Shown here in pieces: positions 16,277-24,183 of a stretch of 56,649 bases of DNA (positions are counted from its first letter, which is position 1; each line of letters begins with the position of its first letter). Both the position numbers and the translations under genes were made by a program. Source of the DNA: Bacteroidales bacterium (GTDB lineage: Bacteria; Bacteroidota; Bacteroidia; Bacteroidales; UBA1715); NCBI GenBank assembly GCA_031286165.1, contig JAITUU010000011.1, positions 1 to 56,649 on the forward strand, given 5' to 3'. The notes beneath the pieces were generated by a model that ran no database searches, was not told the DNA's origin, and saw nothing but the letters and a program-made list of their open reading frames with translations.

Positions 16277-17191
16277 TTAGTGTAGGGCACGCGGGTGGAA
16301 TTTCATAATGGTATTGTGTAGGTGTTGTTTGGTAATATGGGTGTAAATTTCGGTGGTGGTAATAGATTCATGCCCCAGCATATCTTGCACGGCGCGGAGG
16401 TTTGCACCGCCATCTATCAAGTGCGTGGCAAAGGAATGGCGAAAGGTGTGCGGACTAATGTTTTTGGTAATTCCTGCACGTTCGGCACTTTGTTTGATAA
16501 TGAGAAACACCATTACCCGTGTCATTTTTTTTCCGCGCCGGTTTACAAACACTATATCTTCGCTGCCTTTTTGAATTGTTTGATGATTGCGCGTTTGCTC
16601 AAAATAGCCGTGAATTTCGGTAATTGCCTTGCCGCTCACCGGCACAAGTCGTTCTTTGTTTCCTTTGCCCACTACGCGAATGTAGCCGTAGTCGAACATA
16701 CAATTACTGATGCGTAAATCCACCAATTCGCTCACGCGCAAACCGCAACTATACAGTGTTTCTATAATAGCGCGATTGCGTTGCCCTTCGTTTTTGCTGT
16801 AATCTATCGCTTGTATCATGCGGTCTATTTCATGTATGGAAAGCACTTCGGGAATGTGGCGTAGCAAGCGTGGCAGGTCTATGAGTTCGGTAGGATTTGT
16901 TTCTATATACTGTTCGCGTTGCGCAAAATCGTAAAATCCCCGTAAACCCGAAAGTATGCGCGATTGCGAAGTTGCCGCTATGCCAAAGGAATTGAGCCAC
17001 AGTACAAAGGCACGCAATTCTTCGGCACTGCATGCTTGCAATGAAGTATTTTCGTGATACAAATTCAAAAACTCCGTGAGTTTATGCACATCGTGCACGT
17101 AAGCCTCTATGGAATTGGGCGAAAGCGATTTTTCCAGATGCAAAAACTGCGCAAATTCTTCTATGATTTCTTCGTTGGTGAGCATGAGCAC
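16277..17191 (-). CDS. xerD: Site-specific tyrosine recombinase XerD
   Basis: A 304-residue tyrosine recombinase of the XerC/D type. The N-terminal SAM-like DNA-binding domain (FLHLEKSLSPNSIEAYVHDV) is followed by the catalytic domain with all five residues visible: Arg in YSCGLRVSELVDL, Lys in VVGKGNKERLVPV, HxxR in SPHTFRHSFATHL, His in LGHESITTTEIY and the Tyr in EIYTH. It resolves chromosome dimers at dif; Bacteroidota carry closely related XerC and XerD, so the D assignment is by resemblance. ATGs at 17191 and 17185 are both possible starts. Confidence 0.9.
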   Translation of the reverse strand: MLMLTNEEIIEEFAQFLHLEKSLSPNSIEAYVHDVHKLTEFLNLYHENTSLQACSAEELRAFVLWLNSFGIAATSQSRILSGLRGFYDFAQREQYIETNPTELIDLPRLLRHIPEVLSIHEIDRMIQAIDYSKNEGQRNRAIIETLYSCGLRVSELVDLRISNCMFDYGYIRVVGKGNKERLVPVSGKAITEIHGYFEQTRNHQTIQKGSEDIVFVNRRGKKMTRVMVFLIIKQSAERAGITKNISPHTFRHSFATHLIDGGANLRAVQDMLGHESITTTEIYTHITKQHLHNTIMKFHPRALH

Positions 17192-17250
17192 TATATGAAA
17201 AATTCAAAAATAGGATTTTTTTTGCATACGAATTGTTGAAAAACAAAAAA

Positions 17251-17274
17251 ATCCCGACTCTTACGAATCGGGAT
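17251..17274 (-). terminator. Intrinsic terminator after tRNA-Pro
   Basis: ATCCCGA and TCGGGAT form the stem, extended by a T-G and a C-G pair. T-rich sequence follows on the minus strand (17244-17250 complement) and also on the plus strand. It starts 6 bp past the tRNA 3' end. Confidence 0.8.
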
Positions 17275-17279
17275 TTTTG

Positions 17280-17354
17280 TCGGGGTGGCAGGATTCGAAC
17301 CTGCGACCTCCTGGTCCCAAACCAGGCGCGATAACCGGACTACGCTACACCCCG
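17280..17354 (-). tRNA. tRNA-Pro (UGG)
   Basis: On the minus strand the acceptor arms CGGGGTG and CACCCCG pair over 7 bp with discriminator A at 17280. The anticodon arm is CCTGG-TT-TGG-GA-CCAGG, giving anticodon UGG (Pro). The T arm GCAGG-TTCGAAT-CCTGC is intact. CCA is not encoded. This is the only tRNA gene I found in the window. Confidence 0.97.
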
Positions 17355-17463
17355 AAGGTCTATCGCTTTTTTTAAGCAGTGCAAAAGTATATATATTTTT
17401 TGTACTTGCAAATTTTTCGTGTAAAAAATATGGTGAATTTGTACATTATTTTTCAAATATACT

Positions 17464-18390
17464 CTAATTCAATTTGTTGCGTTTGATTACATAATTGAGC
17501 AATACGGTATCGAAACTGCTGTTTATGTCGGCTTTTATATAATCTATGTGATATTGCGTGCACACGGTTTGCAATTCCTGCACTATGTGCTGCATTTTGT
17601 GCGCATATTGTTCACGAATGGTGTTGGGCAGTATTTTTATAACTTCGCCTGTTTCCATATCGGTAATTTTGAGCGGACGATTGCCAAAATTGAACAATTC
17701 TTCGTGTTGTGGTTCGCTCACGTGAAACACTATCACTTCGTGTTTATTGTATTTTAAGTGTTGCAGTGCCGAAAAAATATCGCTGTAATTTCCTTCGGTA
17801 AAAAAGTCGGAAAAGAGAATGACCAATGAACGCTTGTGAATAATTTCGGCTATGCGGTTGAGATTGTCGGCTATGGACGTGGTTTTGTTGAACGATTGCG
17901 TACTTTGTGTGTGCAGTAATTGCGTACGCAATTGATTGTAGAGTGCCGTAATGTGCGAAGGGTGCAAGCGTGCAGGGCTGTGAAAGTGCAAATCACTGTC
18001 GAAGAGCGAAAGCCCTACTGCATCGCGCTGTTTGCGCAGTAAATACGTGAGCGCGGCGGCACTGTACAGTGAAAATGCCAATTTGCTATGCAAATTATTT
18101 GCGCTAAACGGGAAAAGCATGGAAGAAGATGTGTCTATGGCTATATGGCAACGAAGATTGGTTTCTTCTTCAAATTTTTTTACAAAAAGTTTATCGCTTT
18201 TTGCAAATAATTTCCAGTCGATGTGTTTGGTAGATTCGCCGCTATTGTACAAACGGTGTTCGGCAAATTCCACCGAAAAACCGTGAAAGGGGCTGCGATG
18301 CAGTCCGGTAATAAATCCTTCCACAATGTATCGTGCAATAAATTCAAAATTATCGAATTGTGGAAATTGTTCTATATCAGATAGTTGCAT
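17464..18390 (-). CDS. DUF58 domain protein (VWA-like)
   Basis: A 308-residue protein of the DUF58 family. The hallmark region is RLYNSGESTKHIDWKLFAKSD (relatives have R-x-Y-x-x-G-D-x-x-R-x-I-D-W) near residues 47-67, followed by a VWA-like fold with a MIDAS-type DTSSSM motif. In Bacteroidota such proteins usually stand beside a MoxR ATPase and BatA/BatB; neither is here, so this copy stands alone. No membrane span is seen, unlike many DUF58 proteins. Function is not established. Confidence 0.85.
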   Translation of the reverse strand: MQLSDIEQFPQFDNFEFIARYIVEGFITGLHRSPFHGFSVEFAEHRLYNSGESTKHIDWKLFAKSDKLFVKKFEEETNLRCHIAIDTSSSMLFPFSANNLHSKLAFSLYSAAALTYLLRKQRDAVGLSLFDSDLHFHSPARLHPSHITALYNQLRTQLLHTQSTQSFNKTTSIADNLNRIAEIIHKRSLVILFSDFFTEGNYSDIFSALQHLKYNKHEVIVFHVSEPQHEELFNFGNRPLKITDMETGEVIKILPNTIREQYAHKMQHIVQELQTVCTQYHIDYIKADINSSFDTVLLNYVIKRNKLN

Positions 18391-18400
18391 ATATAATTAC

Positions 18401-18424
18401 GAACGGCGTAAGCCTTCAATGAAG
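18401..18424 (-). repeat. GAAYGGCG-AAGCC-TCAATGAAG repeat, copy 1
   Basis: A 24-bp intergenic stretch closely matching 50439-50461. Each copy lies 10-25 bp upstream of a minus-strand start codon (DUF58 gene here, ruvX there) and is flanked by AATTACG words. Confidence 0.5.
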
Positions 18425-18467
18425 TTACGTATGAATTACGGTACATATATAGTGTGGTGAAAAAAAT

Positions 18468-18505
18468 AAAAAATCCGCATTTTAGGTACTAAAATACGGA
18501 TTTTT
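18468..18505 (-). terminator. Intrinsic terminator after trxA
   Basis: AAAAATCCG-c-ATTTTAG pairs with CTAAAAT-a-CGGATTTTT around a 3-nt loop, with a T-run on the minus strand, just past the thioredoxin stop at 18516. Confidence 0.8.
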
Positions 18506-18515
18506 ATGGAATTTG

Positions 18516-18833
18516 TTAGAGATTTTTCTCAATCGCTTCGGCAATTTTTGCTTTGGGAAGTGCGCCCACCAATCTATCTACTACTTGTCCGTTTTTAATA
18601 AATACAAGGGTTGGAATATTGCGAATGCCAAATTGTGATGCGAGGTCGTTGTTGTCATCTACTTCGCATTTGCCTATCAAGGCTTTACCTGCATATTCGT
18701 TTGCCAATTCTTCTACGGCGGGAGCAATCATTTTACATGGTCCGCACCATTCAGCCCAAAAATCTATTACAATGAGTTCTTTGGTGTTTTTTGCTAATTC
18801 TGCATAGTTTGCATCGGTGAAATTTGTTTTCAT
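18516..18833 (-). CDS. trxA: Thioredoxin
   Basis: A 105-residue thioredoxin. The active site WCGPCKMIAP lies at about residues 29-38, preceded by VIDFWAEWCGPC, and the cis-Pro loop is IRNIPTLVFIKNGQ. Full length for the family with no signal peptide, so it acts as a general cytoplasmic disulfide reductase. It has its own terminator downstream, so it is probably a single-gene unit. Confidence 0.97.
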   Translation of the reverse strand: MKTNFTDANYAELAKNTKELIVIDFWAEWCGPCKMIAPAVEELANEYAGKALIGKCEVDDNNDLASQFGIRNIPTLVFIKNGQVVDRLVGALPKAKIAEAIEKNL

Positions 18834-18887
18834 ATTGTTTGGTTTTTGTAGTTAATTAAGTAATTTTTCACGAGGTAAATATAATAG

Positions 18888-19595
18888 TTAATTTATAGAT
18901 ACATTGTTTTTTTTCTGAATTTCTGTGGAAAAAAAATCAATATTTTTGTGTAAATCGCCAATGCTTTTTTGGTGAAAGGTGGGATAGAGGCGTTTGTCGC
19001 GGAATTTTGAGGAACTTTTGAAGTAGGTATCGTGAATTATTTTCGTTTCGTTTTCGCCACTTTGCACCAATCGCATGCTTTGCTTGCCTTGCGAAGTATT
19101 TCCTTCTATATAGGTAAATTCTATGATTTTATTTTCGGGGTCTATGCGAGTGGTTATAAGGGCTGCGGCAATATTGAGCACGCGCAAAAATCGCAGATTG
19201 ATAAAGTAAATTTGGTTTACATCGAGGGGAAAAAATTCTTGGGTGGCGCAGTAGTGCAGTGTGTTGGAATTTTGATTGTAAATGCAGCCGAGTTTGAGTA
19301 TGCCGCTATTCCACAACTGCGCCGGCGAGGTTTGCACGCAGGCATTCCACGTGGTTTCGAGTGGTGAATTGATAGTGTAGGTAGCCGTGTGAAAACTATA
19401 TGCACTCAAATCGCTTTCGGAGGAAACCGAGGGCTTGATTTGCGAAAAATACTGCACATTGTGTTTTTGTTTTTCACGAATGTAGCTGTTGATTTTTTTG
19501 TATTTCACTGCGCTTTTGTCGAAATCGGAAAGTGGAATTTGCGCACAAAGGGTGCTTGCAATACTGAGCAAAAGGGAGAGGTGTATGAATTTCAT
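18888..19595 (-). CDS. Exported SRPBCC/START-like protein
   Basis: A 235-residue protein of unknown role. The ATG at 19595 gives MKFIHLSLLLSIASTLCAQ, a good signal peptide; the frame also opens at a TTG at 19604. The mature part contains YTINSPLETTWNACVQTSPAQLW, which resembles the first strand and helix of SRPBCC/START ligand-binding folds, and further on IIEFTYIEGNTSQGKQSMRL. No catalytic motif is seen. A lipid or other small hydrophobic ligand is a guess from the fold only. It lies 14 bp past the dnaE stop, so the two may share a transcript. Confidence 0.65.
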   Translation of the reverse strand: MKFIHLSLLLSIASTLCAQIPLSDFDKSAVKYKKINSYIREKQKHNVQYFSQIKPSVSSESDLSAYSFHTATYTINSPLETTWNACVQTSPAQLWNSGILKLGCIYNQNSNTLHYCATQEFFPLDVNQIYFINLRFLRVLNIAAALITTRIDPENKIIEFTYIEGNTSQGKQSMRLVQSGENETKIIHDTYFKSSSKFRDKRLYPTFHQKSIGDLHKNIDFFSTEIQKKNNVSIN

Positions 19596-19609
19596 AGATG
19601 CCAATACGG

Positions 19610-22600
19610 TTAATTGAGTTTGAAAATAATATTATTTTGGTTCATATAATCGGTACATTCGCCGGTGAGTTCTATGTGCATGTGTGCCGATTTGAGTTTT
19701 AGCGACAGGTTTTTGTGGCGGTCGAAAAGTTCCACATTGAGTGGAAATCCTATTTTTTCGTTGTTGCACATTCCATAAATATCGGTTACGAGCGTGTCGT
19801 TGAGTTTATCGGAATCGAGTAAAATGGTAATATATTTCACTCGTTTATTGAGGTCTTCGAGTGGTTCTATTTTCTTGATTTTGTATTCATATTCGCCATT
19901 TTCCTTCCACTTATTTTTTTCAACTTTCAGCGAAAGTGCAATTTTTTCGTTGAGTACTATGTTTGCTTTATTGTCCTCAAAATCTTTTCCGAACAGGGTA
20001 AATTCGTGGCTTCCGTTGAAGTCGTCTAAGGTAAAACGCATATACTCTTTGCCGGTTTTTGTGGGTAGAATTTGCGATTTGGTAATCATACCGGCTACGG
20101 TGAGTTCTTTGTCGTAGAATTTTGAAATTTCCGCGAGTTCTGCCACGCTTGTTTTGCAAAAGTGATTGATAAGGAGTTTGTATTCATCGAGTGGGTGAGC
20201 CGAAAGATAAATACCGATGAGTTCTTTTTCGTGTTGCAGCAAGCGCATATTGTTCCACGCCGGAGGTGTGGGAACCGGTGGTTTTGGTACTTCAATTTCT
20301 TCTTCGCCGAAAAGTGATGCCATATTGGTTTCGGGTTTGGTTTGCAGTGCTGCGCCGTATTTGAGCAGCGTTTCCACAAAGGAAGTATCGTTTTCCGAAG
20401 TGGAAAAAAATCGGTGGCGTTCTATTTTCAAACTATCGAAAGCACCGGCGAGCACCAAATTTTCTATACTTTTTTTGTTCACCGTGCGTAAATTCACTCG
20501 TGCCGCAAAATCAAATACATCGGCAAAACTTCCGTTTTTTTGTTCGTCTATGATAGATTGTGCGGCGGCTTCGCCCACACCTTTTATGGCACCCAGCCCG
20601 AAACGAATTTGACCGCGTTTATTTACCGAAAACGATGTTTTACTTTCATTCACATCGGGCACCAGCACTTCCAATTTCATGCGGGCACATTCTTCCATGT
20701 ATTTTGAAATTTCTTCGGCATTGGAAAGATTGCTGCTGAGCGTGGCAGCCATAAATTCGGCAGGATAGTTTGCTTTCAAATACGCGGTTTGATAGGCTAC
20801 GTAGGCGTAGCACACCGAGTGCGATTTGTTGAATGCGTATGAGGCAAAGGCTTCCCAATCCTTCCAAATTTTTTCTATCAATTCTTCGGCGTTTTTATTC
20901 ATGGTGGTGCAACCACTCATAAATTCCGGATTTTTCAAGCACCCTTCGCGAAATTGCGCTTTCAATTTATTCATTACATCAATGAGTTTTTTACCCATAG
21001 CCTTACGCAGTACGTCTGAATCGCCACGAGTGAAGCCCGCAAGTTCGCGGCTCAAAAGCATTACCTGTTCTTGAAATACGGTAATTCCGTAGGTGTCGCT
21101 CAAATATTTTTCCATCAAGGGGTGGTCAAATTCCACGCGCTTTTCGCCGTTTTTTCGGGCAATGTAGTCGGGAATGTATTCCATAGGACCGGGACGGTAC
21201 AAGGCATTCATTGCCACCAAATCCTCAAAACGGTTGGGGCGTAGCGAGCGCAAGTGTTTTTTCATACCCGGCGACTCAAACTGAAAGATACCGCTTGTTT
21301 CGCCTTTTCCAAAGAGTTCAAATGTTTTTGTGTCCGTAAGTGGAATTGCATCTATGTTTATATCAACGTTTTGCGAAAGTTTAATGTTGGTAAGTGTATC
21401 GCGAATAATGGTAAGAGTGCGCAGTCCCAAAAAGTCCATTTTGAGCAAGCCGATAGGTTCTATGTGATTGCCCTCGTACTGTGTGGAAAGCAGGTCATCT
21501 ACTTTATTGGTAGAAATGGGAATATTTTCAATCAAAGGATTTTTACCTATGAGAATACCGCAAGCGTGTACGCCGGTTTGCCGCACCGAACCTTCCAACA
21601 CGCAGGCATTTTCCAGCGTTTGCAGTATTATATCGTTGTGTTCTTGGCGAGCGTTGGCTATTTCGTTGGCAAAAAACAGTTGTACTTCGCAGTTTTTTTC
21701 TGCTTTTTCATTTTCTGCTTTCTGTGCTTCTTTTCGTGCATTTTCTATGTGGGCAATGGCTTTATTGAGCGAACCGTGTTCTTTTTCCCATGCGAGTACT
21801 TTGGCGTAGGCACCATTGAGTTTTCCGTTTTCGGGAAAATCTTTGGTAATTCTATTTGCTTCGGCAAGAGGTAGTTGCAGCACTCGCGCTACGTCTTTTA
21901 TAGCACTTTTTGCCGCCATAGTGCCAAAGGTACAAATATGCGCCACTTTATCGCGCCCGTATTTTGCAACCACCCAGTCGATTACGCGCTGCCTGCCATC
22001 GTCATCAAAGTCAATATCAATATCGGGCATGGAAATACGGTCGGGATTGAGGAAACGCTCAAAGAGCAGATTGTAGGGCAGAGGGTCTATATTGGTAATT
22101 CCCAAGCAATAGGCTACCGCAGCACCGGCTGCCGACCCACGACCCGGACCCACCAACACGCCCATATTGCGGGCTTCGGCTATAAAATCCTGCACAATGA
22201 GAAAATAACCCGGAAATCCCATTTGCTTAATGGTATCGAGTTCAAAATCAATACGTTCGCGAATTTCGGGTTTCATATCGCTGCCGTAGCGTTTTTCGGC
22301 TCCTATGTTGGTAAGATACACCAAATAATCGGACTCGAATTTGATGCGCAACACATCTTCGTAATTTCCGAGTTTTTCGTAGCGTTTAAATTCTGTTTTC
22401 AAATCATCTTCCGAATATTTTTTGCGATATGCTTCCATAGTTCCAAAATCTTCGGGAATAGGAAATTCGGGCATAATGGGTGCAGAATCTAATTCGTAGT
22501 TTTCCACTTTTTCCGCCACTTCGAGTGTATTTTCCAGCACTTCGGGGTGCTCGCCCCATAGTTCATACATTTCTTCGGTGGTTTTAAACCACTCTTCGCG

Positions 22601-24112
22601 CGTAAAACGCATTCTATCGGTGGCGGTATAATCTTTTGAAGTGCCCAAACAGAGCAAAATATCTTGTGCTTCGGCATCTGAGGCGTTGGTAAAGTGCACA
22701 TCGTTGGTTGCTATAACTTTTACACCGAGTTTTTTACCGATTTCTATTAGTTTATTGTTTACAAACACTTCGTTGTCATACACATCTTTGCGTTCTTTTT
22801 CGGCTTTTGCCGGATGCAGCATTACTTCCAAATAGTAATCATCGCCAAAAATTGATTTGTAGTATCCTATTACTTTTTCGGCAGCCTCATCGCCATATTC
22901 CATAAGAGTTCGCGCCACTTCGCCGCCTAAGCAGGCAGAAGTAGCAATCAGTCCTTCGTGATAGGTTTCGAGCAATTCCTTACTAATGCGCGGACGGTTG
23001 TAAAATCCATCAACGTGGGCTATGGAAATCAGTTTTGTTAAATTTTGATAGCCTGTATGATTTTTGGCGAGCAGCACAAGGTGATGATTTGATTTATCTT
23101 TTTTGCCATCGTGTCCGAGTTCATAATTATTCACTATATACGCTTCACACCCAAGAATTGGTTTCAATCCTTTTTTCTTGCAGGTATTGTAAAATTCCTT
23201 CACGCCGTACATATTCCCGTGGTCGGTAATGGCGAGTGCCGGCATATTATCGGCGAGTGCTTTTGCCACAAGAGCATCTATTGCCGCAGCACCATCGAGC
23301 AGTGAATACTGCGTGTGAACGTGCAAATGCACAAATCTTCGTTCCGTTTCCGGCGTTTGCAAAGTGTTTGATTGTTCCGAAAGCTTCGGTGTTTCTTCTT
23401 TGGTTTTTTCCGGTTTGGCATCTTTATCGGCTTTCGCAAAATTTGATTCTATTATAATAGGTGCCGGAGCAATAGGTGAAGGGTTATTTTCTTGAAAGGA
23501 TTTCAGCCATTCGTTTGGTTTTTGTAAATCGTTTTCTGTGAGTATATTACGGCGAACGAGTTCAAAAAAACAGCGAGCCGTAGCCTGCACATCGGCAGAG
23601 GCATTGTGTGCTTCATCGAAACCTTCGCCAAAGAGTTTACTGTGCAGTTCCGAGAGTTTTGGAAATTTGAATTTTCCGTTTTTTCCTCCCGGAATTTCGC
23701 AAAAATCCACGCTCGATTTCATGGTATCGAGCACTATTTTTTTCTCGAAAGGCGAGGGTAATTGCGCACGAACATATTCCGCACCCATAATATTGAGGTC
23801 AAATTCTATATTGTGCCCCGCAATGTGTGTGCATTGTTCCAAATGCTTGCCAAACAGTGCAAGCACTTCCTGCAAAGGTTTGCCTACTTGCATGGCTTTT
23901 TCGGTAGAAATTCCGTGTATTTTTTCAGCCTGAAAAGGAATAATGAAACCTTCGGGTTGTATTATCACGTTGTGATTTTCCACAAAAGCACCGTTGGTAT
24001 CGTGAATTTGCCAAGCCAATTGTACTAATCGGGGCCAGTTGTCGCTGTCGCTCAAAGGAGCGGTGTAACTTTTGGGTAAACCTGTGGTTTCGGTATCGAA
24101 TATTATGAACAT
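19610..24112 (-). CDS. dnaE: DNA polymerase III alpha subunit with N-terminal proofreading domain
   Basis: A 1500-residue replicative polymerase. Residues 1-205 are a DnaQ-like DEDDh exonuclease (MFIIFDTETTG with Asp6 and Glu8, GHNIEFDLN, HNASADVQATARC). A Lys/Glu-rich linker follows, then a PHP domain from about residue 259 (FVHLHVHTQYSLLDGAA, TDHGNMYG). The polymerase core has GPGRGSAAG (655-663) and the catalytic Asp pair in PDIDIDF (696-702). The helix-hairpin-helix and OB parts follow. The ATG at 24112 is chosen because it begins the exonuclease motif; the frame extends to 24166. The fusion means proofreading and synthesis share one chain, as in a number of Bacteroidota. Confidence 0.95.
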   Translation of the reverse strand: MFIIFDTETTGLPKSYTAPLSDSDNWPRLVQLAWQIHDTNGAFVENHNVIIQPEGFIIPFQAEKIHGISTEKAMQVGKPLQEVLALFGKHLEQCTHIAGHNIEFDLNIMGAEYVRAQLPSPFEKKIVLDTMKSSVDFCEIPGGKNGKFKFPKLSELHSKLFGEGFDEAHNASADVQATARCFFELVRRNILTENDLQKPNEWLKSFQENNPSPIAPAPIIIESNFAKADKDAKPEKTKEETPKLSEQSNTLQTPETERRFVHLHVHTQYSLLDGAAAIDALVAKALADNMPALAITDHGNMYGVKEFYNTCKKKGLKPILGCEAYIVNNYELGHDGKKDKSNHHLVLLAKNHTGYQNLTKLISIAHVDGFYNRPRISKELLETYHEGLIATSACLGGEVARTLMEYGDEAAEKVIGYYKSIFGDDYYLEVMLHPAKAEKERKDVYDNEVFVNNKLIEIGKKLGVKVIATNDVHFTNASDAEAQDILLCLGTSKDYTATDRMRFTREEWFKTTEEMYELWGEHPEVLENTLEVAEKVENYELDSAPIMPEFPIPEDFGTMEAYRKKYSEDDLKTEFKRYEKLGNYEDVLRIKFESDYLVYLTNIGAEKRYGSDMKPEIRERIDFELDTIKQMGFPGYFLIVQDFIAEARNMGVLVGPGRGSAAGAAVAYCLGITNIDPLPYNLLFERFLNPDRISMPDIDIDFDDDGRQRVIDWVVAKYGRDKVAHICTFGTMAAKSAIKDVARVLQLPLAEANRITKDFPENGKLNGAYAKVLAWEKEHGSLNKAIAHIENARKEAQKAENEKAEKNCEVQLFFANEIANARQEHNDIILQTLENACVLEGSVRQTGVHACGILIGKNPLIENIPISTNKVDDLLSTQYEGNHIEPIGLLKMDFLGLRTLTIIRDTLTNIKLSQNVDINIDAIPLTDTKTFELFGKGETSGIFQFESPGMKKHLRSLRPNRFEDLVAMNALYRPGPMEYIPDYIARKNGEKRVEFDHPLMEKYLSDTYGITVFQEQVMLLSRELAGFTRGDSDVLRKAMGKKLIDVMNKLKAQFREGCLKNPEFMSGCTTMNKNAEELIEKIWKDWEAFASYAFNKSHSVCYAYVAYQTAYLKANYPAEFMAATLSSNLSNAEEISKYMEECARMKLEVLVPDVNESKTSFSVNKRGQIRFGLGAIKGVGEAAAQSIIDEQKNGSFADVFDFAARVNLRTVNKKSIENLVLAGAFDSLKIERHRFFSTSENDTSFVETLLKYGAALQTKPETNMASLFGEEEIEVPKPPVPTPPAWNNMRLLQHEKELIGIYLSAHPLDEYKLLINHFCKTSVAELAEISKFYDKELTVAGMITKSQILPTKTGKEYMRFTLDDFNGSHEFTLFGKDFEDNKANIVLNEKIALSLKVEKNKWKENGEYEYKIKKIEPLEDLNKRVKYITILLDSDKLNDTLVTDIYGMCNNEKIGFPLNVELFDRHKNLSLKLKSAHMHIELTGECTDYMNQNNIIFKLN

Positions 24113-24141
24113 TTGTTTTTTGTTTTTTTTGTTATTTTTTG

Positions 24142-24149
24142 CAAAAGTA
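24142..24149 (-). promoter_or_regulatory. TACTTTTG -7 box upstream of dnaE
   Basis: On the minus strand TACTTTTG, 29 bp before the dnaE ATG, fits the Bacteroidota -7 consensus. It lies in the 71-bp gap after the restriction-modification gene, so dnaE need not depend on that gene's transcript. Confidence 0.45.
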
Positions 24150-24183
24150 ATGGTATGTGCCGACAAACGGTGCCGTTGTTATA

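Noticed and set aside
21254..21874. 206-codon plus-strand frame opposite dnaE
   Set aside because: It is a shadow of the dnaE coding strand, with an amino-acid make-up (rich in Phe, Tyr, Cys, His) typical of antisense frames and no motif.
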